NCBI RefSeq assembly: GCF_016518545.1
Contig: NZ_JACVTO010000001.1
Coordinates: forward strand, 62,001-126,000
Direction of reading: 5' to 3'
DNA: 64,000 nt
DNA from: Pseudomonas sp. S30
GTDB taxonomy: Bacteria; Pseudomonadota; Gammaproteobacteria; Pseudomonadales; Pseudomonadaceae
Numbering within the stretch: position 1 is the first letter of the stretch; each line of letters starts with the position of its first letter. Shown piece by piece: positions 1-8,885 of this stretch. Under the pieces are notes generated by a model. That model saw only the letters and a list, made by a program, of their open reading frames with translations, ran no database searches and was not told the origin of the DNA. Both the position numbers and the translations under genes were made by a program.

Positions 1-1720
1 AGCTGCGCAGGCTCGTACACACGCTCTGCACCTCCTGCGGCGCTTGCTTGCACCAGTCGAGCAGCGCGGGCAGCTCGCGGCTGGCCAGGTACACCTCATT
101 GTCCAGCACCAGGTGCTGCAGGGCAGCTGCGTCGAGCTTGTTGCGACCTTGCAGACGCTCCAGAGCGAAGCGCGTGCGCATACCCAGCGGCTGGTTCTCA
201 CGACTGATCAAGGGCGAGAAACCGGTCAACGGCTGCGCCGGATTCACCTGCCACGCCGAATCGTTGGAGTTCTGCACGAAGTCCGTACGCTCCAGGCTCG
301 GTTGCAGGTGCGCCGGGAATATCCCTGGCTGCGCCGCAGCCGGGTCGATCTTCCACTGACAGGCACTGTGCGCGCCATCGAGCACCACCGCCGGCCCCGT
401 CAGCCGGGGATCACCGCACTGCGCCAGCAACGCCTGATCGACATAAGGCACCACCGACTGATTCAGGTAGAGCGCCCGTCCCTTGGCATCCACCGCCAGG
501 GTATTGACCCAGGGAATGCCCTGGAGCTTGGCCACCGAAGCTTTCAGCGCCTCGATACCCGTCGCCTGGTTGATGCCGTACCACTGTTCGATCACGCGCG
601 TATTGTCGAGGTTGGCATCGCGCAGGCTGTAGGCATAGCGGGTGTCCCAGTCGAGCCGGCCAGGCCACTGCACCACGGGTCCGAAGCGGGACACATGCAC
701 CTGACGCTGCACCCGCTCGAGTCGACCGCCCTCGCCCTTGACCATGACGCTGATCTGCTGTGTCTGCATCGGCAAGGACTGGCCATCGAGCAGATAGCGA
801 GTGGGGTCCTTGGGGTCGAGTTGCAGCCGATACAGCGTGAAGTGCTTGGAAGTGTCGACCGTGTGGGTCCAGGCCAGATCGCGGTTGAAACCGATATTGA
901 TCACCGGCAGCCCTGGCAGCGCTGCGCCCATCACATCCAGCTGGCCAGGAATGGTCAGTTGCATCTGATAGAAACGCAGGCCACCGATCCAGGGAAAATG
1001 CGGGTTGGCCAGCAACAATCCGCGTCCGTTCGCCGAACGCTCGGCCCCCACCGCGATGGCATTGCTGCCGCGCTCGGCGGCGAACGCCTGCTGACGGCTC
1101 AGGGCTGCGCTGAAATCAGCCGTCGCCGGCTGGGCGGCCTGAGTCGGCGGCCGCGCGCCTACCAGCGCTTCGGCGAACTGGCCAATGCCACCTTCGGCCA
1201 ACAGGCGGCGGGTCAGCTTGACCAGGTCCAGACTGGTGATCGGCCTGAGCCATTCGCCGCCGGCACACTCTACCGGCAGGCCTTGCGCCCGACGTTCGGC
1301 CAATGCCCGGTTGTAACCGGCCGCATAGCCTTCCAGACGCTGACGAATGGGCGCGGACTGCGCCTGGAGGAATGCGCCGACGGTAGGCGCAGCATTGAGC
1401 CAGGTGAAGAACAGGTCGCTGTCCAGATTGTCGCGCTGCTCGAATGTCTTGCCGTCGGCGCCGAAATATTTCGAGCGCTCGCCGTTGACCGTGAGAATCT
1501 CGTTGGCCAGCAGGCACAGGTTGTCCTGGGCATAGACGTAGCCAATGCCGTAGCCCAGGCCTCGCTCGTCCTTGGCCAGGATATGCGGCACCCCGAAGCT
1601 GGTGCGACGGATCTGCGCCGATGCCTCGGCCGTGGCCTCGCGTGCCTGGGCGATGGAGGCCGTGCTGCACAGCACGAGGGCCAGGCCCAGGCACGACAAG
1701 GGACGCGAAAATCTGATCAC
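1..1720 (-). CDS. pvdQ: PvdQ-type N-acyl-homoserine-lactone / pyoverdine acylase (3' end cut by window edge)
   Basis: Ntn-hydrolase of the penicillin acylase family. Such periplasmic enzymes remove the acyl chain from long-chain homoserine lactones and, for PvdQ, from the pyoverdine precursor. 573 codons are visible out of about 760-780 usual; the C-terminus lies left of the window. The start is GTG with AGGAGT just upstream, followed by a signal peptide (hydrophobic LGLALVLC stretch, then AQA). The family motif DERGLGYGIGYVYAQD follows. The autocatalytic junction ERG|SNAIAVG puts the nucleophile Ser at residue 219 (codon 1064-1066), close to Ser217 of P. aeruginosa PvdQ. It is monocistronic here, divergent from the Fur-like gene. 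PvdQ rather than QuiP is inferred from these motifs. Confidence 0.85.
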   Translation of the reverse strand, partial: MIRFSRPLSCLGLALVLCSTASIAQAREATAEASAQIRRTSFGVPHILAKDERGLGYGIGYVYAQDNLCLLANEILTVNGERSKYFGADGKTFEQRDNLDSDLFFTWLNAAPTVGAFLQAQSAPIRQRLEGYAAGYNRALAERRAQGLPVECAGGEWLRPITSLDLVKLTRRLLAEGGIGQFAEALVGARPPTQAAQPATADFSAALSRQQAFAAERGSNAIAVGAERSANGRGLLLANPHFPWIGGLRFYQMQLTIPGQLDVMGAALPGLPVINIGFNRDLAWTHTVDTSKHFTLYRLQLDPKDPTRYLLDGQSLPMQTQQISVMVKGEGGRLERVQRQVHVSRFGPVVQWPGRLDWDTRYAYSLRDANLDNTRVIEQWYGINQATGIEALKASVAKLQGIPWVNTLAVDAKGRALYLNQSVVPYVDQALLAQCGDPRLTGPAVVLDGAHSACQWKIDPAAAQPGIFPAHLQPSLERTDFVQNSNDSAWQVNPAQPLTGFSPLISRENQPLGMRTRFALERLQGRNKLDAAALQHLVLDNEVYLASRELPALLDWCKQAPQEVQSVCTSLRS

Positions 1721-1945
1721 GGGCACTCCTGAAAATGGGAAATCATCACGATCAGACGAGTCGGCGGGTGAAAATTTTACGCACGGCTCAGGGCCCGGGC
1801 GTCTCGTTCAGCAGGCCTCTCGAATGGCCGACCGTACAGAAGGTGACTGATTTTGCCCTGGATGTTGCAGATTTGCGCTGCTCGTTCGTCTAGGTAATCA
1901 GGCACTCACGTTTCGGGACAGCCAGAACGGAAAAGGAGCATTCGC

Positions 1946-2320
1946 ATGCACAACCCGCCACTTCAGCCACGACGCCACGGCACCGGCGAGCGCGTTCCAC
2001 CCGAGGCCGGCGTCGGCGCGCACGAGCGTGTCGGCAACGAGCAGATTCGCGAGCTGCTGCGCGCCTATGGGCTACGCACCAGCCTGATCCGCCTCAAGGT
2101 CATCGACGCCCTGCATGCGGCCGACTGCACCGGACGCAGCATCGGGGTGCGCGGGGTGCATGCGCAGCTGGAACTGCTGGACATTCCGTTGTCGTTTCTC
2201 AGTGTGCGCGAGGTGCTCAAGCGGTTGTGCAGCGAGGGCGTCATCAGCCTGGGCTCGGACAAGTGTTACAGCTTGCAACCCGAGGCACGTGCAGTGCTGG
2301 AGCAAGGCGCCGCGCGCTGA
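1946..2320 (+). CDS. Fur-like winged-helix protein lacking the metal/dimer domain
   Basis: 124 aa. After a 30-residue polar leader comes a segment (about 33-115) that reads like the Fur N-terminal winged helix: an AYGLRTSLIRLKVIDAL helix, a VHAQLELLDIPLS region, and VREVLKRLCSEGVI as the likely recognition helix. The Fur C-terminal dimerisation domain and its His/Cys metal ligands are absent, and the protein ends soon after the wing. Pseudomonas genomes annotate similar small proteins as Fe2+/Zn2+ uptake regulation proteins. The start has AAGGAG at good spacing. It is divergent from the acylase gene, so a link to siderophore maturation is possible but only inferred. Confidence 0.7.
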   Translation: MHNPPLQPRRHGTGERVPPEAGVGAHERVGNEQIRELLRAYGLRTSLIRLKVIDALHAADCTGRSIGVRGVHAQLELLDIPLSFLSVREVLKRLCSEGVISLGSDKCYSLQPEARAVLEQGAAR

Positions 2321-2354
2321 CGCGTGCCGCGCCGATCGCGACGACCCGTGCGGG

Positions 2355-2543
2355 TCAGGACTTGACCTTGCGCCGCATCACGCCGTTGATCACCACCACC
2401 ACCACGGCGATGCCGATCGCCAGGTACTGGAAGGTCTGCTCGCTGATCGTGCCTTGCTTTTGCAAATGGCTCAGACCGAACAAGGTCGCGATCATCAGAG
2501 CGATGATGAGAATCGAGTATTTGAAACGCTGCATGTGTGTCAT
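2355..2543 (-). CDS. Small two-helix membrane protein, unknown function
   Basis: 62 aa from the ATG preceded by GAAGG (a longer start at 2549 lacks a better site). Two hydrophobic segments, about residues 9-22 (ILIIALMIATLFGL) and 41-54 (LAIGIAVVVVVING), are separated by a short polar loop; the C-terminus is basic (MRRKVKS), which favours a cytoplasmic end. No known catalytic motif. It converges on the Fur-like gene, with 34 bp between the two stop codons. Likely an inner-membrane protein common in Pseudomonas; function unknown. Confidence 0.65.
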   Translation of the reverse strand: MTHMQRFKYSILIIALMIATLFGLSHLQKQGTISEQTFQYLAIGIAVVVVVINGVMRRKVKS

Positions 2544-2692
2544 CGGCAATACCTTCGAACATCAGGGACAAGAGGCTGCGGGGGAACGGCGCCCATGATA
2601 CATCCGCGCTGGGCTACACGAGACATTTCCTGCTGATCGCCTGCCCCCACCGTTGAAAGCATGGGTCTCCCTCTCCACCCTCGGGAGTTCCC

Positions 2693-3154
2693 ATGAAACG
2701 CCCTCTGCTGCTCAGCACCCTGCTGCTGCTCCACTGCACGCCCGCACTGGCCATCGATACCACCACGACGCCTGGCGAGCGCCTGATCGAACTCGGCGTG
2801 CTGCTCGAGGCCCGAAGCGGCCCCAGCCAGTGGCAACAGCTCTGGCAAAGAGTCCGCGCCAATGGCCTGTTCCTCGAACCGCCCGCCCCTCTTCATTTCA
2901 GCGTGAAGCCTGCACAGGTGGCGGCCATGGCCCGCCAGGTTCTGATTGCGGCAGATGAAGTCAGGCCCTTCGCGGTCAGCTACGCGCGCTACCGCCGTGG
3001 GTTCGCCACGCAGATCGTCGGCCAGCGCGGCGGGCAGGCGCTGCACGCGCTGTGCCTGGACATCGACTGGCGAGCGCTGCCGACCAATGCCAGCGACCAA
3101 CCCGAACCCTACCTGCGGTTGGTGACATTGGCCAACGCCTACCCGTGCGAATGA
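2693..3154 (+). CDS. Exported hypothetical protein
   Basis: 153 aa with a clear Sec signal peptide (KRPLLLSTLLLLHC then PALA|ID near residue 19), so periplasmic or secreted. The mature part is helical and basic, with two Cys (near positions 121 and 152) that could form a disulfide. No recognised domain. The start is ATG with GGGAG upstream. It is the first of four co-directional genes leading into the Mor/DUF2589 module, but the 220-bp gap to the next gene suggests separate transcription. Confidence 0.7.
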   Translation: MKRPLLLSTLLLLHCTPALAIDTTTTPGERLIELGVLLEARSGPSQWQQLWQRVRANGLFLEPPAPLHFSVKPAQVAAMARQVLIAADEVRPFAVSYARYRRGFATQIVGQRGGQALHALCLDIDWRALPTNASDQPEPYLRLVTLANAYPCE

Positions 3155-3380
3155 GGGGCGGCTGACCCAAGGCTGGTGTAGTTGAGCCCGAGCCTGTGAA
3201 ACCAAGCCCTTCAGCCTACGATCAGCGCAATGTCCTACGAAGAAACGCCTTTATGCCTGCGTATGGCAATCATTCGAAACTACAAGGTACAGGCCTGATG
3301 GCGCCTAGGAACGGCTGACGACGAAGGATGAAAATCATCCGAACAACACAGCCCCGGCCAAAGGCCGAAGGAAAATGCAC

Positions 3381-3761
3381 ATGGAAATGCCAGATCTGAC
3401 CGCCGTCGATGTTTCCCAACTTCCTCACTCGCTGCAGTCGCTGATCGAGTGTATCGGTCTGGAAAATGCCTACCGACTGACCTGTGCCTATGGAGGGCGC
3501 CCCAAGTACATCCCCAAGCATCGTGACCGCACCCGGCTGGCCGACGTGCTGCCAGCCGACGCCCTGGACGCGCTGATCAAGCGCTACGCCGGCATCGCAC
3601 TGGAAATCCCCAAGTGCGACCACTTCCAGCGGCAGTTACGCAACCTGCAGATTCAGAAAGAAAGCGCCAGCGGGCTCTCGCGCAGCCTGCTGGCCGACAA
3701 GTACGGGCTCAGCCTGCGGCAGATCGGCAACATCCGCCGTCAGGACAACCATGCCCACTGA
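3381..3761 (+). CDS. Mor-family transcription activator (phage Mu Mor/C-like)
   Basis: 126 aa from the second ATG, which has GAAGGA at 8-bp spacing; an ATG at 3375 is too close to that site. The layout matches Mor/C: an N-terminal helical region with a YGGRPKYIP strand motif, a second IPKC strand, then a C-terminal helix-turn-helix (SRSLLADKYGLSLRQIGNI). Mor and C activate phage Mu middle and late promoters as dimers. No phage structural genes are nearby; the next genes are two DUF2589-type proteins 47 and 825 bp downstream, so the likely target is that module. Family call is firm from pattern; target is inference. Confidence 0.8.
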   Translation: MEMPDLTAVDVSQLPHSLQSLIECIGLENAYRLTCAYGGRPKYIPKHRDRTRLADVLPADALDALIKRYAGIALEIPKCDHFQRQLRNLQIQKESASGLSRSLLADKYGLSLRQIGNIRRQDNHAH

Positions 3762-3808
3762 TCGCGCGTTACGGCGCGCATCCACCGTCATGTTGAGGAA
3801 ATGCATCC

Positions 3809-4519
3809 ATGTCGATTGACAGCAATCTGATAGGCTCGGTCATCAACGCCCTGCCGATGGACCGAATGATCGCCGCGCCATTGCAGGCGATGATTCAGGC
3901 CCAGGTCACTGCAAGCAAGTCGTACGCCGACTTCCTGATGAACGTCTGCATCCAGGAAGGCAAGGCCGTCGCCATCCAGTTCGACTACGACGAAACACTG
4001 GTCGATGAACAAGGCGCCCAGCAGGGCACGGTCAAGAAAAGCCTGAAGGTTCCGCTGCTGGCCGCCATCACGCATCCGAACATCGCCATAGAGGACGGAC
4101 GGATCGAGTTCGAGATGACCATCAACCAGATGGCCGAGGATCGATCCAGCAAGGATCTTCAGGGTAGCCTTGAGGGCTCCCTGGGCTGGGGACCGTTCAA
4201 GCTCAGCGTGAAGGGCAGCGCGAGCCACAAGTCCGAACAGACGCGCAAGACCGACACCCGTGCCCGCTATGCCTTCAACACCAACGTCCGCCGACAGGAT
4301 CCGCCCGAGGCCCTGATGCGTGTCATCGACTTCATGACCGACGCGGCGACCAAGCCGACGGTGCTGCCCACCGCCAAGGTGCAGGACACCGACAAGCTGC
4401 CTGATCCGCAAGCCAAAGTCGACGACAAGACCAACAACTCGACGGCAGAAAACCAGGCCAAGGTCGACGACAAGACCAAGGCCCCGGGGCCGGAAAAACA
4501 AGACGCCAAAACGCCTTGA
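3809..4519 (+). CDS. DUF2589-family protein with acidic/lysine-rich repeat tail
   Basis: 236 aa, no signal peptide or membrane helix. The family pattern is visible: N-terminal amphipathic helix (MIAAPLQAMIQAQVTASKSY), beta strands with LKVPLLAAI and IEFEMTI, and a DPPEALMRVIDFM helix near residue 170. Past residue 185 the chain becomes low-complexity with the unit QAKVDDKT twice (DNA repeats 4409-4432 and 4454-4477). Function of DUF2589 is unknown. It starts 47 bp after the Mor-like gene with GAGGAA upstream and is followed by a paralogue, so it is probably part of an operon activated by the Mor-like protein. Confidence 0.8.
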   Translation: MSIDSNLIGSVINALPMDRMIAAPLQAMIQAQVTASKSYADFLMNVCIQEGKAVAIQFDYDETLVDEQGAQQGTVKKSLKVPLLAAITHPNIAIEDGRIEFEMTINQMAEDRSSKDLQGSLEGSLGWGPFKLSVKGSASHKSEQTRKTDTRARYAFNTNVRRQDPPEALMRVIDFMTDAATKPTVLPTAKVQDTDKLPDPQAKVDDKTNNSTAENQAKVDDKTKAPGPEKQDAKTP

Positions 4520-4540
4520 GCATCACCGTTCTCCCCTTCA

Positions 4541-4566
4541 GCCGCAGGCCAGCTCGCGCCTGCGGC
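4541..4566 (+). other. Hairpin between the two DUF2589-type genes
   Basis: A perfect 9-bp stem (GCCGCAGGC / GCCTGCGGC) with an 8-nt loop sits in the 67-bp gap between the two paralogues. It has no T-run, so it is not a classic terminator; it may give partial termination or mRNA stability that sets the ratio of the two proteins. Confidence 0.5.
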
Positions 4567-4586
4567 CTTCGAACTGGAGCTGACAC

Positions 4587-5162
4587 GTGAAACGAACGCC
4601 CGATCACCAGCCGTCCCCGATGATCTCCAGCGACCTGCGCGACATCACCCGAGGGCTTCAGGAGGCCGCTGCGGCGACCAATACGCTGATTGCCCAGCAG
4701 TACGTCAGGCTTTTCGATCAGTTCTTCGACGTCGACCAGGAGCAACCGGGCCTGCCGATGCGCGCCAAGATGGTCGAGGTGGCCATGGACGATGCCCACA
4801 CACTGCGCATCCCGCTCATCGCGCTGGTCGCGCCCAGAGGGCTGGCGCTGGAGCGCATGCAGGTAGACCTCTCGGTTCACGTCAAGGATGCCGAAGCACG
4901 TGAGCAGGCCCTCGGGCAGTCGGACCCTTCCACCTCGTGCGCGCATTTCAAAGTCACGGTGGGCGCCCAGTCCCGCCGTGGTGAGGGACGCGACCCTGAC
5001 GAGGTGCAGATCCGCATGCAGTTCCAGGCTTGCGAAGCACCGGAGGCGATCAACCGTCTGATCGAGGAATACACCAACCTCATACAGCCCGTGCGCCAAC
5101 CACGACCACTCGACCCGACGCCACACGACAACGAGTTCATCGCAGCGGCCACGGTCCGCTGA
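4587..5162 (+). CDS. Second DUF2589-like protein
   Basis: 191 aa, probable GTG start with GGAG 8 bp upstream (ATG at 4620 is the alternative). It shares the architecture of the preceding protein: N-terminal helices (LRDITRGLQEAAAATNTLI), strands LRIPLIALVAP and QVDLSVHV, a FKVTVGAQ strand, and the closing helix APEAINRLIEEYTNLI that matches PPEALMRVIDFM of its neighbour. The low-complexity tail is missing. The pair are diverged paralogues and may form a hetero-oligomer; function unknown. It converges on tamB. Confidence 0.7.
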   Translation: MKRTPDHQPSPMISSDLRDITRGLQEAAAATNTLIAQQYVRLFDQFFDVDQEQPGLPMRAKMVEVAMDDAHTLRIPLIALVAPRGLALERMQVDLSVHVKDAEAREQALGQSDPSTSCAHFKVTVGAQSRRGEGRDPDEVQIRMQFQACEAPEAINRLIEEYTNLIQPVRQPRPLDPTPHDNEFIAAATVR

Positions 5163-5210
5163 CCGCACCGCTCAATTCACTTGGGCCTGCGCTGCGCGCA
5201 GGCGATTACC

Positions 5211-8200
5211 TCAGAAGTCCCGCTTGTAGAAAATATCCAGTGAACTGGCCACCCCGCTTGCGGCCTCCACATACACTTTCTTGCTCAGTTTGTAGCGCAA
5301 GGCGATGGTACTGGCCGGCTCGAACACGCCCACGCCATAGCGCAGGCTCAGACGCTCGGTCAGGTTGCCACTGGCGACCACGCTGGTACTGTTGCCCGCT
5401 CCCTGGGTGTCGAGTTGGAAATCATCGATGCCCAAGCGCGAAGCCAGGCCACCGGTGAGCCCGGAGCTGCCGGCGAGCCCCAACCCCAGCGCCGCCTCGG
5501 CCAGCATGTTGTTGTCCTCTCCGGAGTTGCCCAGCGGGCGCCCAAGCACCAGGTAGGACAGCGCCTGCTCCTGGCTCATGGCCGGCTCGGAGAACACCGT
5601 GGTAGTGGGCTGCTCGGCACTTCCGCTCAGGCGAATGCCCGCCGTCACGTCGTTGACCTGGCGTATCGCTTCGATGTCCAGGTAAGGCTGGTCGATGGGG
5701 CCTGCGAACAGCAGCCGCGCCCGGCGAATGGTCAGGCGCTGGCCATAGGCCCGATAGCGACCGTCGGCCAGGCTCAGTTCCCCTCGGGTATCGAGATTGT
5801 CACCGATATGCACGTGGCCGAGCAGATTGGCGGTCAAGCCGAAACCGCTGAATGCCAGGGTGTCGCGTCCGACTTCGACATCGATGTCCATGGCCACCGC
5901 CATCGGCGGCTCACCCTGCTCGGTCTGCTGGCCAACGATGACGGTATCGTCCGATACCTTCACCGTCGAGGGTGGCAGCTCGCGTACGGTGATCTTGCCT
6001 TTGGGCACCTGGACCTTGCCGGACACCGCGAGCTTGTCGCCATCCAGGCGGATGCGCAGATCGGGTGCTACCTCGAGCGCGGCATAGGGTTCCACGCTGA
6101 CCGGCAATTGCTGTCCCTGCAAGCGCAGGTCAGCCGAGAGCGCCTGCCCCCAGGTCAGCCCCCCCGACAGCTGCCCACGACCAACCTCGCCACTGCGCCA
6201 ATTACCATCGAGCTGGACCTGCTCGCCGACGATCAGTGCGCGCAGCGACAGGTCCTGCACGCTGACCGGCAGCTCGGCGCCACTGACCTGCCCGCCGCTG
6301 AGCGTCAGGCTGCCATTGACCTGCGGTGCCAGCAGCGTGCCGGACAGCCGACCGTCACCGTTGAGCTGGCCAGCCAGTCGCTCGACCATCGGCAAGAATG
6401 GTCGGGCGATCGACAGATCCACCCCGGCCAGTCGGAAACTGCCAGACAGCGGCTTGTCCCGGCCCAGTGGGTCGATGCGCGTGGCCAGGTTCAACTGGCC
6501 CAGGCGCTCACCGCTGAACGACAGGGTGGTATCGACCTGACGAGGTGCCAGGACACTGTCCAGGCGTAAGGTCTGGTAAGGGAACTCGACCCATCGTGCG
6601 TCGTCGCGCAGGCGCAGGGTACCGCCGCTGGCGTCCACCTTCACCGTGCCCTTCGGACCGCTGGCCGGGACATCCAGGTTGATGTCGGCGTTGAGCAGGC
6701 CCTGCCAGGCGAAGTCCTTGGGTAACCACTGGGCCAGGCTGTCGATGGGAAACTGCTTGAGGTGGTAGCGGATGCGCGGCTCCGGCGCCAGGCGCTGGTC
6801 GTCCCCGCACAGGCTGGCCTGGCCGGAGCGCCAGCAATGGCTATAGAAATCGATCTGGCCATTGGCCAGACGTTGTAGCCGCGCCGGTGCCTGAAGCCGC
6901 CAGTCCTGACCTCCGGCCTGGATACGCCCGCTGGCCAGGCGCCCGCGCCAGTCGCCCTTGGCCAGCGCCCCGTCGAGCGCCAGATCGAGCTTGAGCTGCG
7001 GACCGTCGAGGGCCAAGGTCATGGCCTGCTGTCGCAGATCACCCTGGCCACTGACGTCGAGGGTGCCCAGGTCGCTGTCACCGGCACGAATGCCGGCGAC
7101 CTTGAGCGTGACCCGCCCACGCTGGGCGCTGTCCAGTTGCGCATCCAGGTCCAGGCGTTGGAGGCGGTTGTCATCCTGGGCCAGTTGCTGACCGTGCAAG
7201 GTGAACGCGCCTTGTGGCGCGGCCAGACGGCCAGCCAGGTCCAGCCGCCCTTTCGCCTGCCCTTGCAGCCGTGGCCAAAGCTGCCCCAGGCGCGGCAGAT
7301 CCAGGTCTACCCGCCCTGCCAGACGCTCCTGCACGCTGGCACTGCCGTTGATCCGATTGTCGCCCAACTGGATCGCCAAGGTACCGAGGGTCCAGGACTC
7401 GCCTGCCCCCTTGGCGTCAGCCTTGAGCTGCGCCGGCTGGCCGCGCAGGCGGCCCTTGAGGTCGAGTTCGGCTTCGAGCTGCAAGCGCTCGTTTCTCAAT
7501 TCGCCCTTGCTGCGCAGGGGCCCGGCCAGCGTGCCCGGCAACTCCGCGACCCAGTAGGCAGGGTCGAGAGCGGACAACTGCAAGTCGACATCCCAGGCCA
7601 GGGTGTCGGCAAAGCGCAAGGCAATACTGCCCGACGCCCGCCCCTGGCCCGCCACCAGTTCCAGCTTCGGGAGCTGTACCTGTGTCGAATCTCCAGCAAA
7701 GGGACTGGACAGGCTGAAGGCGCCTGCCGGTCCGTCCAGGTCACCCTTGAACTGGCCTTGATAGCGACCGTCGTCGTAGCTGACCTGCGCCATCAAGCGC
7801 TTGAGCGTGACCGGCGGGGGCTCGGCGAGTGGGTAGAGACGCAACCAGGGGAAGTCCAGCCAATCGAGGCTGGCCTTGGCCGTGAGCGCCTGTCGCCAGT
7901 CGGCGCTGGCTTGTAGCTTCAGTCGCTGGATATCGCTGGCACTGAGGTCCAGGGCGTCGAGCTGCGCGCCCTGGGCATCCACCTTGCCATTCAACGCCAG
8001 AGCGATCGGCCCCTGCTCGGCGGGTAGGTTGGCCGTCCCCTGGAGTACGTAGCCGCTGAGCAGGTCGCCCTTGGCCAGAAGCTGGAGCTGGTTCAATTGC
8101 AGGGGTTCGGGCAGGGCTGCCGACGGGCGGAAGGCCTCGGCGCGGATCTGCACGGTGGCGGGCAGGTGCTCGGCCAGCGCTTGCAGCTCGCCATCGATCC

Positions 8201-8885
8201 CGGCTTGCAGGTAGCCGCTGCTCTGGCCCTTCAGGGTCAAGGTGTTCAGCAAGTCGCCCCTGACGTTGAGCGCCAGCTGCCAGGCCTGGCCTTCCACAGC
8301 TGGCAGTTGCAGGGAGGCATCGGCCTCCAGCGGCCAGTCCCCTTGCGGCTGCACGGTACCCTGCAGGCTCAGGTGCAGGTCCTCGCGCTGCAGTTGCAAC
8401 TGATCGATGCGCATGCCCTGTCCGGTCCAGTGGGCTGACAGTTGCAGGTCGCCCAGCAGATCACTGCCATCGAGGCGCAACTGCCCGACCTTGACCTCAC
8501 CCAGCTCGATGCCGACGGGCAGCTTGAGGTCCGGCAGCTTCAACGGACCGCTATCCGGGTCCGCCTGGCTGGGGGCCAGGCGCATATCGATGCGATCCGC
8601 CTGCAGGCGCTGCACGCACAGAACGCCGCGCAACAGACAGGCTGGCGACCAGTGCAACTGCGCAGCCTGCAACTCGACCCGATTGTCGTCCTGGGCCCAC
8701 ACCAGCGTGCGCGCTTGCCATTGGCCGCCGAGCACGCCCTGGAAATCGTCGACCTGCAGCCCGGGCACCTGCCCGAGCAGCCAGCGGCTGCCCGCCTGGG
8801 TTCCCAGCACCAGCGCCACGGTCAGCATCAGCAGCAGCACCACCGCCAGCATTCCCAAAAGCAGGGGTTTGATCACGCGCTTCAC
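5211..8885 (-). CDS. tamB: Translocation and assembly module subunit TamB
   Basis: 1224 aa AsmA-like protein spanning the periplasm. One N-terminal signal anchor (about residues 7-28, LLLGMLAVVLLLMLTVALVL) is followed by a very long repetitive beta-rich taco-shaped region. The C-terminal DUF490/TamB domain has the conserved GIRLSGSAEQP and EQALSYLVLGRPL motifs. TamB works with TamA in outer-membrane protein insertion and, with other AsmA-like proteins, in phospholipid transport to the outer membrane. The start is GTG, overlapping the TamA stop as GTGA, which indicates translational coupling. Length is typical for the family. Confidence 0.95.
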   Translation of the reverse strand: MKRVIKPLLLGMLAVVLLLMLTVALVLGTQAGSRWLLGQVPGLQVDDFQGVLGGQWQARTLVWAQDDNRVELQAAQLHWSPACLLRGVLCVQRLQADRIDMRLAPSQADPDSGPLKLPDLKLPVGIELGEVKVGQLRLDGSDLLGDLQLSAHWTGQGMRIDQLQLQREDLHLSLQGTVQPQGDWPLEADASLQLPAVEGQAWQLALNVRGDLLNTLTLKGQSSGYLQAGIDGELQALAEHLPATVQIRAEAFRPSAALPEPLQLNQLQLLAKGDLLSGYVLQGTANLPAEQGPIALALNGKVDAQGAQLDALDLSASDIQRLKLQASADWRQALTAKASLDWLDFPWLRLYPLAEPPPVTLKRLMAQVSYDDGRYQGQFKGDLDGPAGAFSLSSPFAGDSTQVQLPKLELVAGQGRASGSIALRFADTLAWDVDLQLSALDPAYWVAELPGTLAGPLRSKGELRNERLQLEAELDLKGRLRGQPAQLKADAKGAGESWTLGTLAIQLGDNRINGSASVQERLAGRVDLDLPRLGQLWPRLQGQAKGRLDLAGRLAAPQGAFTLHGQQLAQDDNRLQRLDLDAQLDSAQRGRVTLKVAGIRAGDSDLGTLDVSGQGDLRQQAMTLALDGPQLKLDLALDGALAKGDWRGRLASGRIQAGGQDWRLQAPARLQRLANGQIDFYSHCWRSGQASLCGDDQRLAPEPRIRYHLKQFPIDSLAQWLPKDFAWQGLLNADINLDVPASGPKGTVKVDASGGTLRLRDDARWVEFPYQTLRLDSVLAPRQVDTTLSFSGERLGQLNLATRIDPLGRDKPLSGSFRLAGVDLSIARPFLPMVERLAGQLNGDGRLSGTLLAPQVNGSLTLSGGQVSGAELPVSVQDLSLRALIVGEQVQLDGNWRSGEVGRGQLSGGLTWGQALSADLRLQGQQLPVSVEPYAALEVAPDLRIRLDGDKLAVSGKVQVPKGKITVRELPPSTVKVSDDTVIVGQQTEQGEPPMAVAMDIDVEVGRDTLAFSGFGLTANLLGHVHIGDNLDTRGELSLADGRYRAYGQRLTIRRARLLFAGPIDQPYLDIEAIRQVNDVTAGIRLSGSAEQPTTTVFSEPAMSQEQALSYLVLGRPLGNSGEDNNMLAEAALGLGLAGSSGLTGGLASRLGIDDFQLDTQGAGNSTSVVASGNLTERLSLRYGVGVFEPASTIALRYKLSKKVYVEAASGVASSLDIFYKRDF

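Noticed and set aside
44..1732. A 562-codon plus-strand frame opposite the acylase gene
   Set aside because: The minus strand holds a clear Ntn-hydrolase with signal peptide and junction Ser; the plus-strand translation has no domain and the composition of a shadow frame.
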